A DNA stretch of 33,985 nucleotides from Spirochaetota bacterium (GTDB lineage Bacteria > Spirochaetota > Spirochaetia > SZUA-6), in assembly GCA_013151965.1 (NCBI GenBank), contig JAADHF010000104.1, positions 1-33,985 of the forward strand, in the 5' to 3' direction. Below, in pieces: positions 8,593 to 16,884 of this stretch. Under the pieces are notes generated by a model. That model was not told the origin of the DNA. It saw only the letters and a list, made by a program, of their open reading frames with translations, and did no database searches. Each line of letters begins with the position of its first letter. Positions within the stretch are counted from its first letter, which is position 1. Both the position numbers and the translations under genes were made by a program.

Positions 8593-8621
8593 ATTAAATC
8601 ATACATCTTTTTGGTTGTCAA
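8593..8621 (-). promoter_or_regulatory. Sigma70-type promoter of the sugar-transport operon
   Basis: Reading the minus strand, TTGACA at 8621-8616 is followed after 17 bases by TTTAAT at 8598-8593. Transcription would begin near 8586, leaving about 25 bases of leader that contains the CAGGAGG ribosome binding site of the binding-protein gene. The -35 hexamer is perfect and the spacing ideal. The rest of the 8562-8831 divergent gap is AT-rich with short ttagttatt repeats. I see no convincing -35/-10 pair for the plus-strand gene in it. Confidence 0.6.
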
Positions 8622-8831
8622 TTAATTTATTTGAATATTTTTGATTGTTTTTAGTTATTTTAGTTATTTATTCGTTACTTATAAGCAGCTTTTTAATAAT
8701 GATAAGCCTTTATAATTGTTAACTAATGCATTTTACATTTCTTTTACAATCAGGAGGTCGATTTCCCTGTATTATTTAATGTAAATAAAGCAGCATAGGC
8801 TTTAGTACTAAGTTATAAGGAGAGTTGTACA

Positions 8832-10025
8832 ATGTATGATGACCAGAGAGCATCTTTAGAAACACCGGGAAAGGAGAACAATATGACAACTGTAAACGAA
8901 ATGATGCATGACCGGGCAGGACATGCGGACAGAATGCCGGAATTAAGAATCGGAGATATAACAGCAAGAGTGCCTGTCATTCAGGGCGGCATGGGAGTCG
9001 GGATTTCATTATCCGGTCTTGCCTCCGCAGTTGCAAATGAGGGAGGCATCGGAGTAATAGCATCCGTTGGAATTGCCATGCTTAGCGCGGAAATGCGAAA
9101 CGTCAGAAAACAGAATATAGAAAAGTTAAAATCGGAAATACGTAAAGCCAAAACTATGACGGACGGCATTATCGGTGTAAATATAATGGTTGCTCTTACC
9201 GATTTTGCAAAGCTGGTAATGGTATCATTCGAAGCGGAAGCGGATATAGTGTTTTTAGGGGCGGGGCTGCCTTTAAGAATTCCTCAGATTGTAACACCGG
9301 AGCGTCTCCGGGAAGGAAAAACAAAAACCGCAGTGATTGTTTCATCCGACCGTGCCGCAGCAATCGTACTCAGATCATGGGCGAAATACGACTGTGTTCC
9401 GGATGCATTAGTAGTGGAAGGTCCGATGGCCGGCGGGCATCTCGGATTTAAGAAAGCACAGATCGATGATAGTCAGTATAGCCTGGAGGCAATACTGCCC
9501 GGAGTCATAGCAGCTGTTAAGCCCTTCGAAGATCGGTTCGGTAAAGAAATACCTGTTATCGCTGCAGGCGGCATCTATACAGGCGCTGACATCCGCAAAT
9601 ATCTGGACCTAGGTGCCGGGGGAGTACAGATGGCAACACGTTTTGTAACCACTCATGAATGCGATGCGGATATAAAATTCAAAGAAGCCTTTTTAGCCGC
9701 ACGAAAAGAAGATATTACCATAATCCAGAGTCCTGTGGGACTTCCGGGAAGAGCCATAAACAACGCTTTTCTGAAAGACGTAAAAGCAGGCCAGAAAAAG
9801 CCGTTTCATTGTCCATGGAAATGCCTTGCAACCTGTGATTTCAGAACAGCCCCGTACTGTATTGCTCAGGCTTTAGTGAATGCACAGCAGGGAAACCTGG
9901 ATGACGGTTTCGTTTTTGCCGGTGCAAATGCCTACAGAGCTACTGAAATTACCTCGGTACATGAAATATTTAAATCTCTTACCGAAGAATATGCAGCTTC
10001 CATACTGCAGCTTCAGGCTAATTGA
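8832..10025 (+). CDS. Nitronate monooxygenase / FabK-like flavoprotein with C-terminal Cys cluster
   Basis: An FMN-binding TIM-barrel protein of the 2-nitropropane dioxygenase family, 397 residues. The N-terminal signature VPVIQGGMGVGISLSGLA is followed by GVIASVG, GVNIMVAL, VEGPMAGGHLGF and the phosphate-binding IAAGGIYTGADI and GAGGVQMATRF. Near the C-terminus C-P-W-K-C, three residues, C, seven residues, C forms a four-cysteine cluster that could hold a metal or Fe-S centre. Two starts are possible. The ATG at 8832 has AAGGAG nine bases upstream. The ATG at 8883 has AAGGAG six bases upstream, and the 17 residues before it show no family similarity. It may oxidise nitronates or act as an enoyl reductase relative; the physiological role is unknown. 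It appears monocistronic, ending in its own terminator. Confidence 0.85.
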   Translation: MYDDQRASLETPGKENNMTTVNEMMHDRAGHADRMPELRIGDITARVPVIQGGMGVGISLSGLASAVANEGGIGVIASVGIAMLSAEMRNVRKQNIEKLKSEIRKAKTMTDGIIGVNIMVALTDFAKLVMVSFEAEADIVFLGAGLPLRIPQIVTPERLREGKTKTAVIVSSDRAAAIVLRSWAKYDCVPDALVVEGPMAGGHLGFKKAQIDDSQYSLEAILPGVIAAVKPFEDRFGKEIPVIAAGGIYTGADIRKYLDLGAGGVQMATRFVTTHECDADIKFKEAFLAARKEDITIIQSPVGLPGRAINNAFLKDVKAGQKKPFHCPWKCLATCDFRTAPYCIAQALVNAQQGNLDDGFVFAGANAYRATEITSVHEIFKSLTEEYAASILQLQAN

Positions 10026-10054
10026 GTCTTAAGTACTCAATTCTGCTGTTTTTT
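10020..10054 (+). terminator. Rho-independent terminator overlapping the flavoprotein stop codon
   Basis: A perfect 8-bp inverted repeat, AATTGAGT (10020-10027) and ACTCAATT (10035-10042), encloses a seven-base loop. A run of T follows at 10049-10054. The stem includes the TGA stop of the flavoprotein gene. The gap of five to six bases before the T-run is somewhat long, so efficiency is uncertain. Confidence 0.55.
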
Positions 10055-10275
10055 AAGCAATAATTTTTCTCTTATTTCACCGATGTAACCGGAAAGCATT
10101 ATAGCGGCAATTAATAAAAAGCCGATCACAATATTCATTCTGTAATTGCAATACCTCCGAGTACAACAGTTGTTATTATTTCCAGTTCCCATCCATTGGC
10201 AATGTCAGGGTTCGATGAAGAATAAATCCGAAAAGAACGGCTGCCAAAATAAACTAAAATGGAAGCTGAATTTAT
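10037..10275 (-). pseudogene. Decayed RbsC-type sugar ABC permease fragment
   Basis: The minus strand holds two pieces of one protein in different frames. The first (10275-10135) reads NPDIANGWELEIITTVVLGG. This is the signature region of ribose/rhamnose-type permeases (family BPD_transp_2), in which a G-x-E-L-x-x-I-x-x-V-V-L-G-G segment is diagnostic. It ends at an in-frame TGA. The second (10138-10037) reads IVIGFLLIAAIMLSGYIGEI and ends with a basic tail, matching the last transmembrane helix and C-terminus. The roughly 35 residues that should lie between are missing and no N-terminal part is found upstream. It therefore looks like the rump of a transporter once linked to the adjacent rhamnose operon. 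Confidence 0.75.
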
Positions 10276-10308
10276 TCATCCAAATACGATCAAAATAACG
10301 CTGTATTA

Positions 10309-10337
10309 TTGATTTTTATTCTATATTAAAATAATAT
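10309..10337 (+). promoter_or_regulatory. Sigma70-type promoter of the rhamnose operon
   Basis: TTGATT at 10309-10314 and TAATAT at 10332-10337 are separated by 17 bases. Transcription would begin near 10344, giving a leader of about 60 bases before the aldolase/dehydrogenase ATG. Surrounding DNA is very AT-rich, so chance matches are possible. I could not identify an operator. Together with the pseudogene and terminator this accounts for the 10026-10402 gap. Confidence 0.5.
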
Positions 10338-10402
10338 AAAAAGAAATGAAAGCAATTAAAATCTATTACAGGCTGATCGGGTAGAAAAGAGAGGCTGATT
10401 TC

Positions 10403-12370
10403 ATGGAATTAAATGATCTTGTAAAAATATCACGGTACTACGGCTCCAATCCGGATTATGTTTTAGAAGGCGGAGGCAATACTTCCTGCAAGGATAAACA
10501 AGACCTCTTTATTAAAGCTTCCGGAATCAGACTTGCCGAAATAGATGAAAACGGATTTATTAAACTGAATAGAGACATGCTTGGATCAATATGGGAGAAG
10601 GACTATCCGGCGGGTTATAAAGAACGCGAAGCCTTATTCTTAAAAGACTTAAGAGCTTCTGTTTCCGAAGAATCGGGGCACTGCGGAAACAGGCCGAGCG
10701 TGGAAACCCTCCTTCATAATCTTTTTCCATACAGATACGTTGTGCATACACATCCGGCAATTGTAAACGGCATAACCTGCAGTATCGATGGCGAAAAAGA
10801 GACAGCGGAAATATTCGGAACAGAGGTTCTATGGATTCCAACGGTTAATCCCGGATACATACTGGCACTGACTGTAAAGAACAGTATCGACAGCTATATT
10901 GGTGCAGGGAAAAACTATCCGCATATACTTTTTCTGCAGAATCACGGGCTTCTTGTAGCTGCAGATACAGTAGAGAAAATAAAGAAACTGACGGAATCCG
11001 TAATTTCCCGGATAGAATCAAAAATTATCAAAAAACCGGATTTTTCACCGGTTAAATTCGACAGGGAAAAGGCATCACAAATTGCGCCTGTTCTCCGCAT
11101 GCTTTTAATGGCTTCCGGCACAGGCGAAACCGGATCGATCTGTACCTTTTACACGGACAGGGAAGTTTCGAAATTACTTTACTCCGGAGAGACATTTAAC
11201 AGGTTTTCACTTTCGCTTACCCCGGACCACATCGTATATTCAGGCTATAAACCCCTCTTTATAGAAGAAAAAAAGAGTCCGGAAGATCAGTACGGAGAGA
11301 TTAAAACACAAATATTAAGATTTCTCGAAAAAGAAAAAACAAAACCGAAAATTATCGCTGTCCGGAATCTCGGAATATTTGCATGGGGAGTAAGCACAAG
11401 AGATTCCCGGGCCGCACTTAAATTATTTACCGATGCAGTAAAAGTATTTATATATTCCGAAAGTTTCGGAGGCATTAACCCTCTGCCGGAAGACCAGACT
11501 GAGTTTATCAGGAAATGGGAAGTGGAATCCTACCGGAGAAAGGTTATGTTAAAAAGTGAAGATAAGGGAATTTTAAAAGAAAGAATCGCCGTAGTTACCG
11601 GCGGTGCTCAGGGCATCGGAGAGGGTATTGCAAAGGGCCTTTTAAACGAAGGCTGTAATGTTGTTATTGCAGATATAAACGCGGAAACTTTCGATGATAA
11701 TGCAGTAAAGGGATACTTTAAAACCATAGCAGCCGATGTAACGGACGAAGAATCGGTAAAGAGTATGATCGTCGATACCGTCCTGGAATATGGAGGAATT
11801 GATCTTCTCGTAAGCAATGCAGGAGTCTTAAAAGCAGGAAGCCTCGATGCAATGGACTATAAAACATTTAATTTTGTTACCGGAGTAAACTATAACGGTT
11901 ATTTTCTCTGCACAAAATATGCATCCTCCGTTATGAAGATACAGAACCGCTTTAATCCGCGGCACCTGATGGACATTATTCAGATAAATTCAAAATCGGG
12001 GCTTTCCGGAAGCAAACGTAATTCCGCCTATGCCGGCAGTAAATTCGGCGGCATCGGTTTAACTCAGAGTTTTGCCCTTGAACTGGTAGAATACAATATA
12101 AAGGTAAATGCAATCTGCCCGGGAAACTTTTTTGACGGTCCCCTATGGTCCGACCCTGAAAGAGGGCTTTTTGCCCAGTACCTTAAAGCCGGCAAAGTTC
12201 CCGGAGCCGAAAGTATGGAAGATGTTCGAAAATTTTACGAATCCAGGGTACCCATGAAACGGGGCTGTCTTATAGAAGATATAAACAGAGCCCTGCGTTA
12301 CCTTGTGGAACAGGAGTACGAAACCGGCCAGGCGGTACCCGTTACAGGCGGTCAGGTGATGCTTAAATAG
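10403..12370 (+). CDS. rhaEW: Bifunctional rhamnulose-1-phosphate aldolase / L-lactaldehyde dehydrogenase
   Basis: A 655-residue fusion. Residues 1 to about 220 form a class II aldolase: EGGGNTSCKD near the start, the zinc-binding HTHP (His115, His117) and the third ligand in QNHGLL (His181). Residues about 394-655 form a short-chain dehydrogenase with TGGAQGIG at 399-406, SNAG at 471-474 and catalytic Tyr543/Lys547 in SAYAGSK. This architecture is known for cleaving L-rhamnulose 1-phosphate into dihydroxyacetone phosphate and L-lactaldehyde, then oxidising the lactaldehyde to lactate (B. subtilis YuxG/RhaEW). AGAGG lies eight bases before the ATG. It leads an operon with a PHP protein, RhaA and RhaB, which supports the assignment over other class II aldolase/SDR fusions. 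Confidence 0.9.
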   Translation: MELNDLVKISRYYGSNPDYVLEGGGNTSCKDKQDLFIKASGIRLAEIDENGFIKLNRDMLGSIWEKDYPAGYKEREALFLKDLRASVSEESGHCGNRPSVETLLHNLFPYRYVVHTHPAIVNGITCSIDGEKETAEIFGTEVLWIPTVNPGYILALTVKNSIDSYIGAGKNYPHILFLQNHGLLVAADTVEKIKKLTESVISRIESKIIKKPDFSPVKFDREKASQIAPVLRMLLMASGTGETGSICTFYTDREVSKLLYSGETFNRFSLSLTPDHIVYSGYKPLFIEEKKSPEDQYGEIKTQILRFLEKEKTKPKIIAVRNLGIFAWGVSTRDSRAALKLFTDAVKVFIYSESFGGINPLPEDQTEFIRKWEVESYRRKVMLKSEDKGILKERIAVVTGGAQGIGEGIAKGLLNEGCNVVIADINAETFDDNAVKGYFKTIAADVTDEESVKSMIVDTVLEYGGIDLLVSNAGVLKAGSLDAMDYKTFNFVTGVNYNGYFLCTKYASSVMKIQNRFNPRHLMDIIQINSKSGLSGSKRNSAYAGSKFGGIGLTQSFALELVEYNIKVNAICPGNFFDGPLWSDPERGLFAQYLKAGKVPGAESMEDVRKFYESRVPMKRGCLIEDINRALRYLVEQEYETGQAVPVTGGQVMLK

Positions 12371-12372
12371 TA

Positions 12373-13677
12373 ATGAATAACGATACTAAAAGGTTAATAG
12401 ATGCCTTAAACGCAGATGAATTAAAAACACGCCTTAAGAGCATTAAAAAACTTAAAGGTATGGTAAAAAAGGGACTGCTCCCGTCTGTTATAAAAAAAGG
12501 GCTCGTAAACAATCATATTCATACATGGTACTCCTTTTCTCCTTATTCTCCTGCAAAGGCAGTATGGCAGGCTTTTGCCGCAGGTCTTAATACAGCCGGC
12601 ATAGTCGATCACGACACCGCCGAAGGTGCTTCGGAATTTATAGAAGCCGGTAAAACAGCGGGACTTCCCACAACAACCGGCATGGAATGCAGGACTGATT
12701 TTTCCGGAACACCGCTTAAGGGTAAGAGGATTAATCATCCGGACCAGAATTCCACAGCTTATGTGGTAATCCACGGCATCCCCCGCCGGAACTTAAAAAG
12801 AGTAAATCAATTTTTTAAGCCATGCATCGATGAGAGAATAAAAAGAACTGAAAAAATGACGGAAAGGATAAATGACTTTTTTAAAAAATGGGATATAGCA
12901 CTCGATTTTTATGAGGATGTTCTTTCCGCTTCAAAGTTTAAAGAAGGCGGTACGGTTACGGAAAGGCACATGCTCTTTGCACTTGCGGAAAAACTTATAA
13001 TCCGCTTCGGTAAAGGAAACAAACTCGTAGATTTTCTTAAGGGCAGTCTTAGGATTAAACCCGAAGGAAAACTCTTTAACTTTCTCATAGATGCCGGTAA
13101 TCCTTACTATACCTACGACCTTATGGGAATCCTTAAAAGCGGACTGCTTAAGAAGTTCTACATTCGTGCTGAAGCCGAATGTCCCGAAGTGAGCCGGGTT
13201 GTCGATTTTGCAAATGAAATAAATGCAATTCCCGCATATGCTTATCTGGGAGATATAGAGGAATCCATAACAGGCGACAAGAAAGCGCAGGAATTCGAGG
13301 ATTCGTACCTTGAAGACCTCTTTGCGGTTCTAAAGGAATCAGGCTTTAAGGCAGTAACATATATGCCCACAAGAAACAGCTCGGAGCAGATTGCAAGGGT
13401 AAGAGATTTATGCGTCAGGTATAACTTTCTCCGGATAAGCGGTGAAGACATCAATTCGCCCAGGCAGTCCTTTACAGGAAAGGCCGTTGCACAGGGAAGC
13501 TTCGGAAACCTTGTGGAAACAACATGGGCATTAATCGGCCATGAAACGGAAGCAGGCGAAGATCCTGAAAAAAGTTTTTTCTCACCTAAAACCGTTAACA
13601 AGTATCCGGACCTTGAGGAAAGAATAAAGGTTTATGCGGATATCGGCAGAAAACAGCAGAAACCGGAGGAGGTTTAA
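12373..13677 (+). CDS. PHP-domain protein in the rhamnose operon
   Basis: A 434-residue protein with PHP metal-binding features: NNHIHTWYSFSPYSP (His48, His50), GIVDHDT (Asp79, His80) and TTGMECR (Glu105). C-terminal AYLGDIEE and SGEDINSPRQSF add further acidic residues that may complete a trinuclear site. PHP proteins are mostly phosphoesterases. No assigned step of rhamnose catabolism needs one, so it could hydrolyse a sugar phosphate or act on an unusual substrate. The start lies two bases after the upstream stop, suggesting translational coupling, and rhaA follows after one base. Its place inside the operon is a strong hint that it serves the pathway. The exact reaction is unknown. Confidence 0.75.
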   Translation: MNNDTKRLIDALNADELKTRLKSIKKLKGMVKKGLLPSVIKKGLVNNHIHTWYSFSPYSPAKAVWQAFAAGLNTAGIVDHDTAEGASEFIEAGKTAGLPTTTGMECRTDFSGTPLKGKRINHPDQNSTAYVVIHGIPRRNLKRVNQFFKPCIDERIKRTEKMTERINDFFKKWDIALDFYEDVLSASKFKEGGTVTERHMLFALAEKLIIRFGKGNKLVDFLKGSLRIKPEGKLFNFLIDAGNPYYTYDLMGILKSGLLKKFYIRAEAECPEVSRVVDFANEINAIPAYAYLGDIEESITGDKKAQEFEDSYLEDLFAVLKESGFKAVTYMPTRNSSEQIARVRDLCVRYNFLRISGEDINSPRQSFTGKAVAQGSFGNLVETTWALIGHETEAGEDPEKSFFSPKTVNKYPDLEERIKVYADIGRKQQKPEEV

Positions 13678-13678
13678 G

Positions 13679-14959
13679 ATGTATCCGGTATTATTAAAAG
13701 AACAAATAGAAGAAAATTATCTTCGTGCGTGCAAAACTTACGCAGCATACGGAATAGATACGGATAAAGTTATCGGTATAATGAAATCCATCCCCGTATC
13801 CATCCATTGCTGGCAGGGCGATGATGTTGCCGGTTTTGAGCCGGGGAAGAAAGGCCTTTCCGGAGGAGGCATACTTGCAACGGGGAATTACCCGGGAAAA
13901 GCGGGAAATGCAGACGAACTCCGCATGGACCTTGAAAAAGCCATGAGCCTTGTGCCTGGCAGACACAGGGTAAATCTCCATGCCTTTTATGCGGAAACGG
14001 GCGGGAAACCGGTAGAGCGCGATCAGCTTAAACCAGAGCATTTTAAAAACTGGATCGAATGGGCAAAAAAGAATAAAACAGGACTCGACTTTAATCCCAC
14101 TATCTTTTCTCATCCCCTTGCGGATTCCGGTTACACACTATCGAGCAGGGATAAATCCGTACGTTCCTTCTGGATACGGCACGTAAAGGCATCCCGTGAA
14201 ATTGCCTGCCAGATAGGCAGGGAGTTAAAAAACCCCTGCATAAACAACCTCTGGATACCCGACGGTTCAAAGGATACACCTGCAGACAGGCTGACGCCGA
14301 GAATAATTCTTAAAGATTCTCTTGATGAAATATACGAAAAACACTACGGGAGCGATTTTCTTTTAGATTCACTGGAGAGTAAACTTTTCGGGATCGGTTC
14401 CGAATCCTACGTTGCAGGATCGCACGAATTTTACTTAAGCTATGCACTGAAAAACGGATTAATGATCTGCCTCGATTCCGGCCATTTTCACCCGACGGAA
14501 AATATCGCGGATAAGATTTCATCAATCTTAACCTTTTCCAGAGAACTGCTGCTGCACTTAAGCCGCGGAGTCAGGTGGGACAGCGACCATGTTGTTACTT
14601 TAAACGATCAGATTCTATCGATCGCACAGGAGGTAAAGCATTGCAGAGCCTTCGGCAGAGTACATTTTGCCCTGGATTATTTTGATGCAAGCATAAACAG
14701 AATAACCGCCTGGGTAACGGGAACAAGGGCGGCATTAAAAGCGATTCTTATTGCTCTCCTCGAACCTACGGATATGCTTTTGCAGGCGGAAAACAGCGGA
14801 AACTTAGGAGAACGTCTTGCCCTGACAGAAGAGTTTAAAACACTGCCCTTCGGGAATGTATGGAATAAGTACTGCATCGATGAGAGCGTGCCGGCAGGCA
14901 GCGGATGGCTTAACACTATTAATGAATACACGGAAAGGATACTTAAAAAAAGGGATTAA
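13679..14959 (+). CDS. rhaA: L-rhamnose isomerase
   Basis: Converts L-rhamnose to L-rhamnulose; 426 residues, close to the usual length of about 420. Opening motifs IPVSIHCWQGDDVAGFE and VNLHAFYAE are typical of RhaA. The metal ligands of the E. coli enzyme, as I remember their numbering, are all present one position earlier: Glu233, Asp266, His269, His293, Asp301, Asp303 and Asp333. The ATG at 13679 is preceded by GGAGGAGG. The frame runs 15 codons further upstream into the PHP gene, but that extension is neither conserved in character nor needed. It sits between the PHP gene and rhamnulokinase, as expected of a catabolic operon. Confidence 0.95.
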   Translation: MYPVLLKEQIEENYLRACKTYAAYGIDTDKVIGIMKSIPVSIHCWQGDDVAGFEPGKKGLSGGGILATGNYPGKAGNADELRMDLEKAMSLVPGRHRVNLHAFYAETGGKPVERDQLKPEHFKNWIEWAKKNKTGLDFNPTIFSHPLADSGYTLSSRDKSVRSFWIRHVKASREIACQIGRELKNPCINNLWIPDGSKDTPADRLTPRIILKDSLDEIYEKHYGSDFLLDSLESKLFGIGSESYVAGSHEFYLSYALKNGLMICLDSGHFHPTENIADKISSILTFSRELLLHLSRGVRWDSDHVVTLNDQILSIAQEVKHCRAFGRVHFALDYFDASINRITAWVTGTRAALKAILIALLEPTDMLLQAENSGNLGERLALTEEFKTLPFGNVWNKYCIDESVPAGSGWLNTINEYTERILKKRD

Positions 14960-14964
14960 CAGAA

Positions 14965-16476
14965 ATGGATTATGTAATCGCAGCTTTTGATATCGGGAAA
15001 ACAAACAAGAAAATAATCCTCTTCGATGAAAACTTAAAAGTGCTGACCTCTTCCTATTCATCCTTCCCCACCCTTAAACGCGGCAATCTGGAGGTGGAAG
15101 ATATAGAAGGAATCGAACAATGGATTATCAACAGCTTATCCGCTTATTCCGGTGAATATCCAATAAAGGTAATTTCGATCAGTACACACGGTGCTGCCTT
15201 TGTGGGAACCGGAGAAAACGGCAGACCTTCCCTGCCTGTTGTTTCCTACACAAATGAACCCGGGAATTCCTTCCACGATGAGTTTTATAAACTGGCCGGC
15301 AAACCGGAAGAATTACAGATCATAACTGCAACACCCGGATTCGGTGCTCTTTTAAATATTGCCAAAGGCATCTATTTTCTAAAAAAGACCTTGCCCTGTT
15401 CTTTTGCAAAAACCCGCAGTCTTCTTTTTTACCCCCAGTACTTCGGTTATTTTTTAACCGGTGAAATTGCAGCGGATTATACCTATGCCGGCTGTCACAG
15501 CTATCTGTGGGATTTTCATAAAAGGCAGTGGTCAGAGGTTGCGGAAAAACTCGAAATACTAAAAAAACTGCCCACTATGGTAGTAAAACCCTCTGCGGTT
15601 CTGGGGAGATTAAGACCGGGGATTGTTTCCGAAACAGGGCTTTCGAAGGATACTATCGTTACGGCAGGAATTCACGATTCCAATGCCTCGCTTCTTCCCT
15701 ATATAATAAAGCAGAAACAAAGGGGAGACTTTGTACTGAACTCCACGGGAACGTGGTGTGTGGTAATGCACCCCATGGATGAGGTTTATTTTTCGGAGGA
15801 AGAGCTGGGTAAAGTGGTATTCTATAACCTCTCCGCTTTGGGACAGCCGGTTAAAACTGCTATTTTTACCGGAGGCCTCGAACATGATGCATACATGAAA
15901 ATCGTACAGGATATTAATAATACTAAAAACCTGCCGCCTTACGATAAGGAGGCCTATCAGAAGGTGATGGAGGAAAAAAGACTTTTTATACTTCCCGGCA
16001 TACTAAAGGGGAGCGGACAGTTTCCGGATTCGAAACCCAGGGTCTATGAGAATAAAAGATGCATACCCTACCCGGATATAGAAAGCGGCAGAACACTTCC
16101 CGAATTCTTTAAAGACCCGGTAACGGCACGTGCCGTTCTTAATATCTCTCTTGCGGTTCAGACAGAAATTGCATTTAAGCGTGCAGGGATCCAAAAAGAT
16201 ACAGCAGTTTATACAGAGGGCGGCTTTAGAAAAAACAGCGGGTATAATCTTTTAGTTTCTTCTGCTTTTCCCGGCTCCTGCATGTTTTTATCCGATATAA
16301 AGGAGGCTGCAGCGTTCGGTGCAGCACTTACAGGAAAGGCTGCCTATGAAAAAAAGGAGCTGGAAGAAACGGAAAACAGTTTCGAAATAGAAACTCAGCC
16401 CGTAGAAAAGGCGCACTTTCCGGGCATGGATTCGTACAGGGATGCATTCCTGGAACTTACTGCCCGCGAAAGTTAG
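14965..16476 (+). CDS. rhaB: L-rhamnulokinase (FGGY family)
   Basis: Phosphorylates L-rhamnulose with ATP to give the substrate of the aldolase encoded first in the operon. The 503-residue protein has the two actin-like halves of FGGY kinases. AAFDIGKTNKKIILFDE is the N-terminal phosphate loop, ISTHGAAF follows, LNSTGTWCVV opens the second half, and EGGFRKNSGYNLLVSSAFP lies near the end. It begins five bases after rhaA, with AGGGA upstream. No mutarotase (RhaM) or AraC/DeoR regulator follows; the next gene converges on it after only nine bases without a visible terminator. Confidence 0.9.
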   Translation: MDYVIAAFDIGKTNKKIILFDENLKVLTSSYSSFPTLKRGNLEVEDIEGIEQWIINSLSAYSGEYPIKVISISTHGAAFVGTGENGRPSLPVVSYTNEPGNSFHDEFYKLAGKPEELQIITATPGFGALLNIAKGIYFLKKTLPCSFAKTRSLLFYPQYFGYFLTGEIAADYTYAGCHSYLWDFHKRQWSEVAEKLEILKKLPTMVVKPSAVLGRLRPGIVSETGLSKDTIVTAGIHDSNASLLPYIIKQKQRGDFVLNSTGTWCVVMHPMDEVYFSEEELGKVVFYNLSALGQPVKTAIFTGGLEHDAYMKIVQDINNTKNLPPYDKEAYQKVMEEKRLFILPGILKGSGQFPDSKPRVYENKRCIPYPDIESGRTLPEFFKDPVTARAVLNISLAVQTEIAFKRAGIQKDTAVYTEGGFRKNSGYNLLVSSAFPGSCMFLSDIKEAAAFGAALTGKAAYEKKELEETENSFEIETQPVEKAHFPGMDSYRDAFLELTARES

Positions 16477-16485
16477 TGTAAAATA

Positions 16486-16869
16486 TCACCCCACTGACAG
16501 CGCTTTTATTACTTTAATTAAAGATCCGGGATCAAATGGTTTTACGACCCAGCCGCTTACTCCAAGCTCCTTTCCTGTTAGTTTCTTCCGGTCCGAACTC
16601 TCCGAAGTCAGCATAAGTATCGGGACAGTGTTATATTTTTCATCTGTCCTCAGCTCTTTTACAAATTCAAAACCATCCATAACAGGCATGTTTACATCCA
16701 CAAGAAATAAAGATACACTCAGGCCTCCGCTGCTTTCCAAATCATTAAGCTTTCCAAGTGCATCCCTTCCGTTCTCCGCTTCTATTAAATTAAAGTTTTT
16801 CTCTAATGTCTTTTTTATTATAAGTCTCATACTCTTTGAATCATCCACACACATTACCAAGTTTCCCAT
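16486..16869 (-). CDS. cheY: CheY-like single-domain response regulator
   Basis: A 127-residue receiver domain with no output domain. The acidic pair is Asp9/Asp10 (VDDSKSM), the phosphoacceptor Asp58 (LVDVNMPVMDG), the switch Thr in MLTSES and the Lys in VVKPF. All catalytic residues are present. GGAGG precedes the ATG. It is 15 bases downstream of the MCP-like gene and certainly cotranscribed with it. The upstream protein carries a CheZ-like helix, so this CheY is the most likely phosphatase target. It is distinct from the second CheY at 26948-27322. Confidence 0.9.
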   Translation of the reverse strand: MGNLVMCVDDSKSMRLIIKKTLEKNFNLIEAENGRDALGKLNDLESSGGLSVSLFLVDVNMPVMDGFEFVKELRTDEKYNTVPILMLTSESSDRKKLTGKELGVSGWVVKPFDPGSLIKVIKALSVG

Positions 16870-16884
16870 AATGCCTCCTGCCTT

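Noticed and set aside
8751-8782. AGGAGG followed by a very short frame upstream of the flavoprotein
   Set aside because: No standard start at the right distance and only a handful of codons; not supported as a gene.
13634-13678. Longer N-terminus for RhaA starting inside the PHP gene
   Set aside because: The ATG at 13679 has a strong GGAGGAGG site and matches the usual RhaA start; the extension is just the PHP gene read in another frame.
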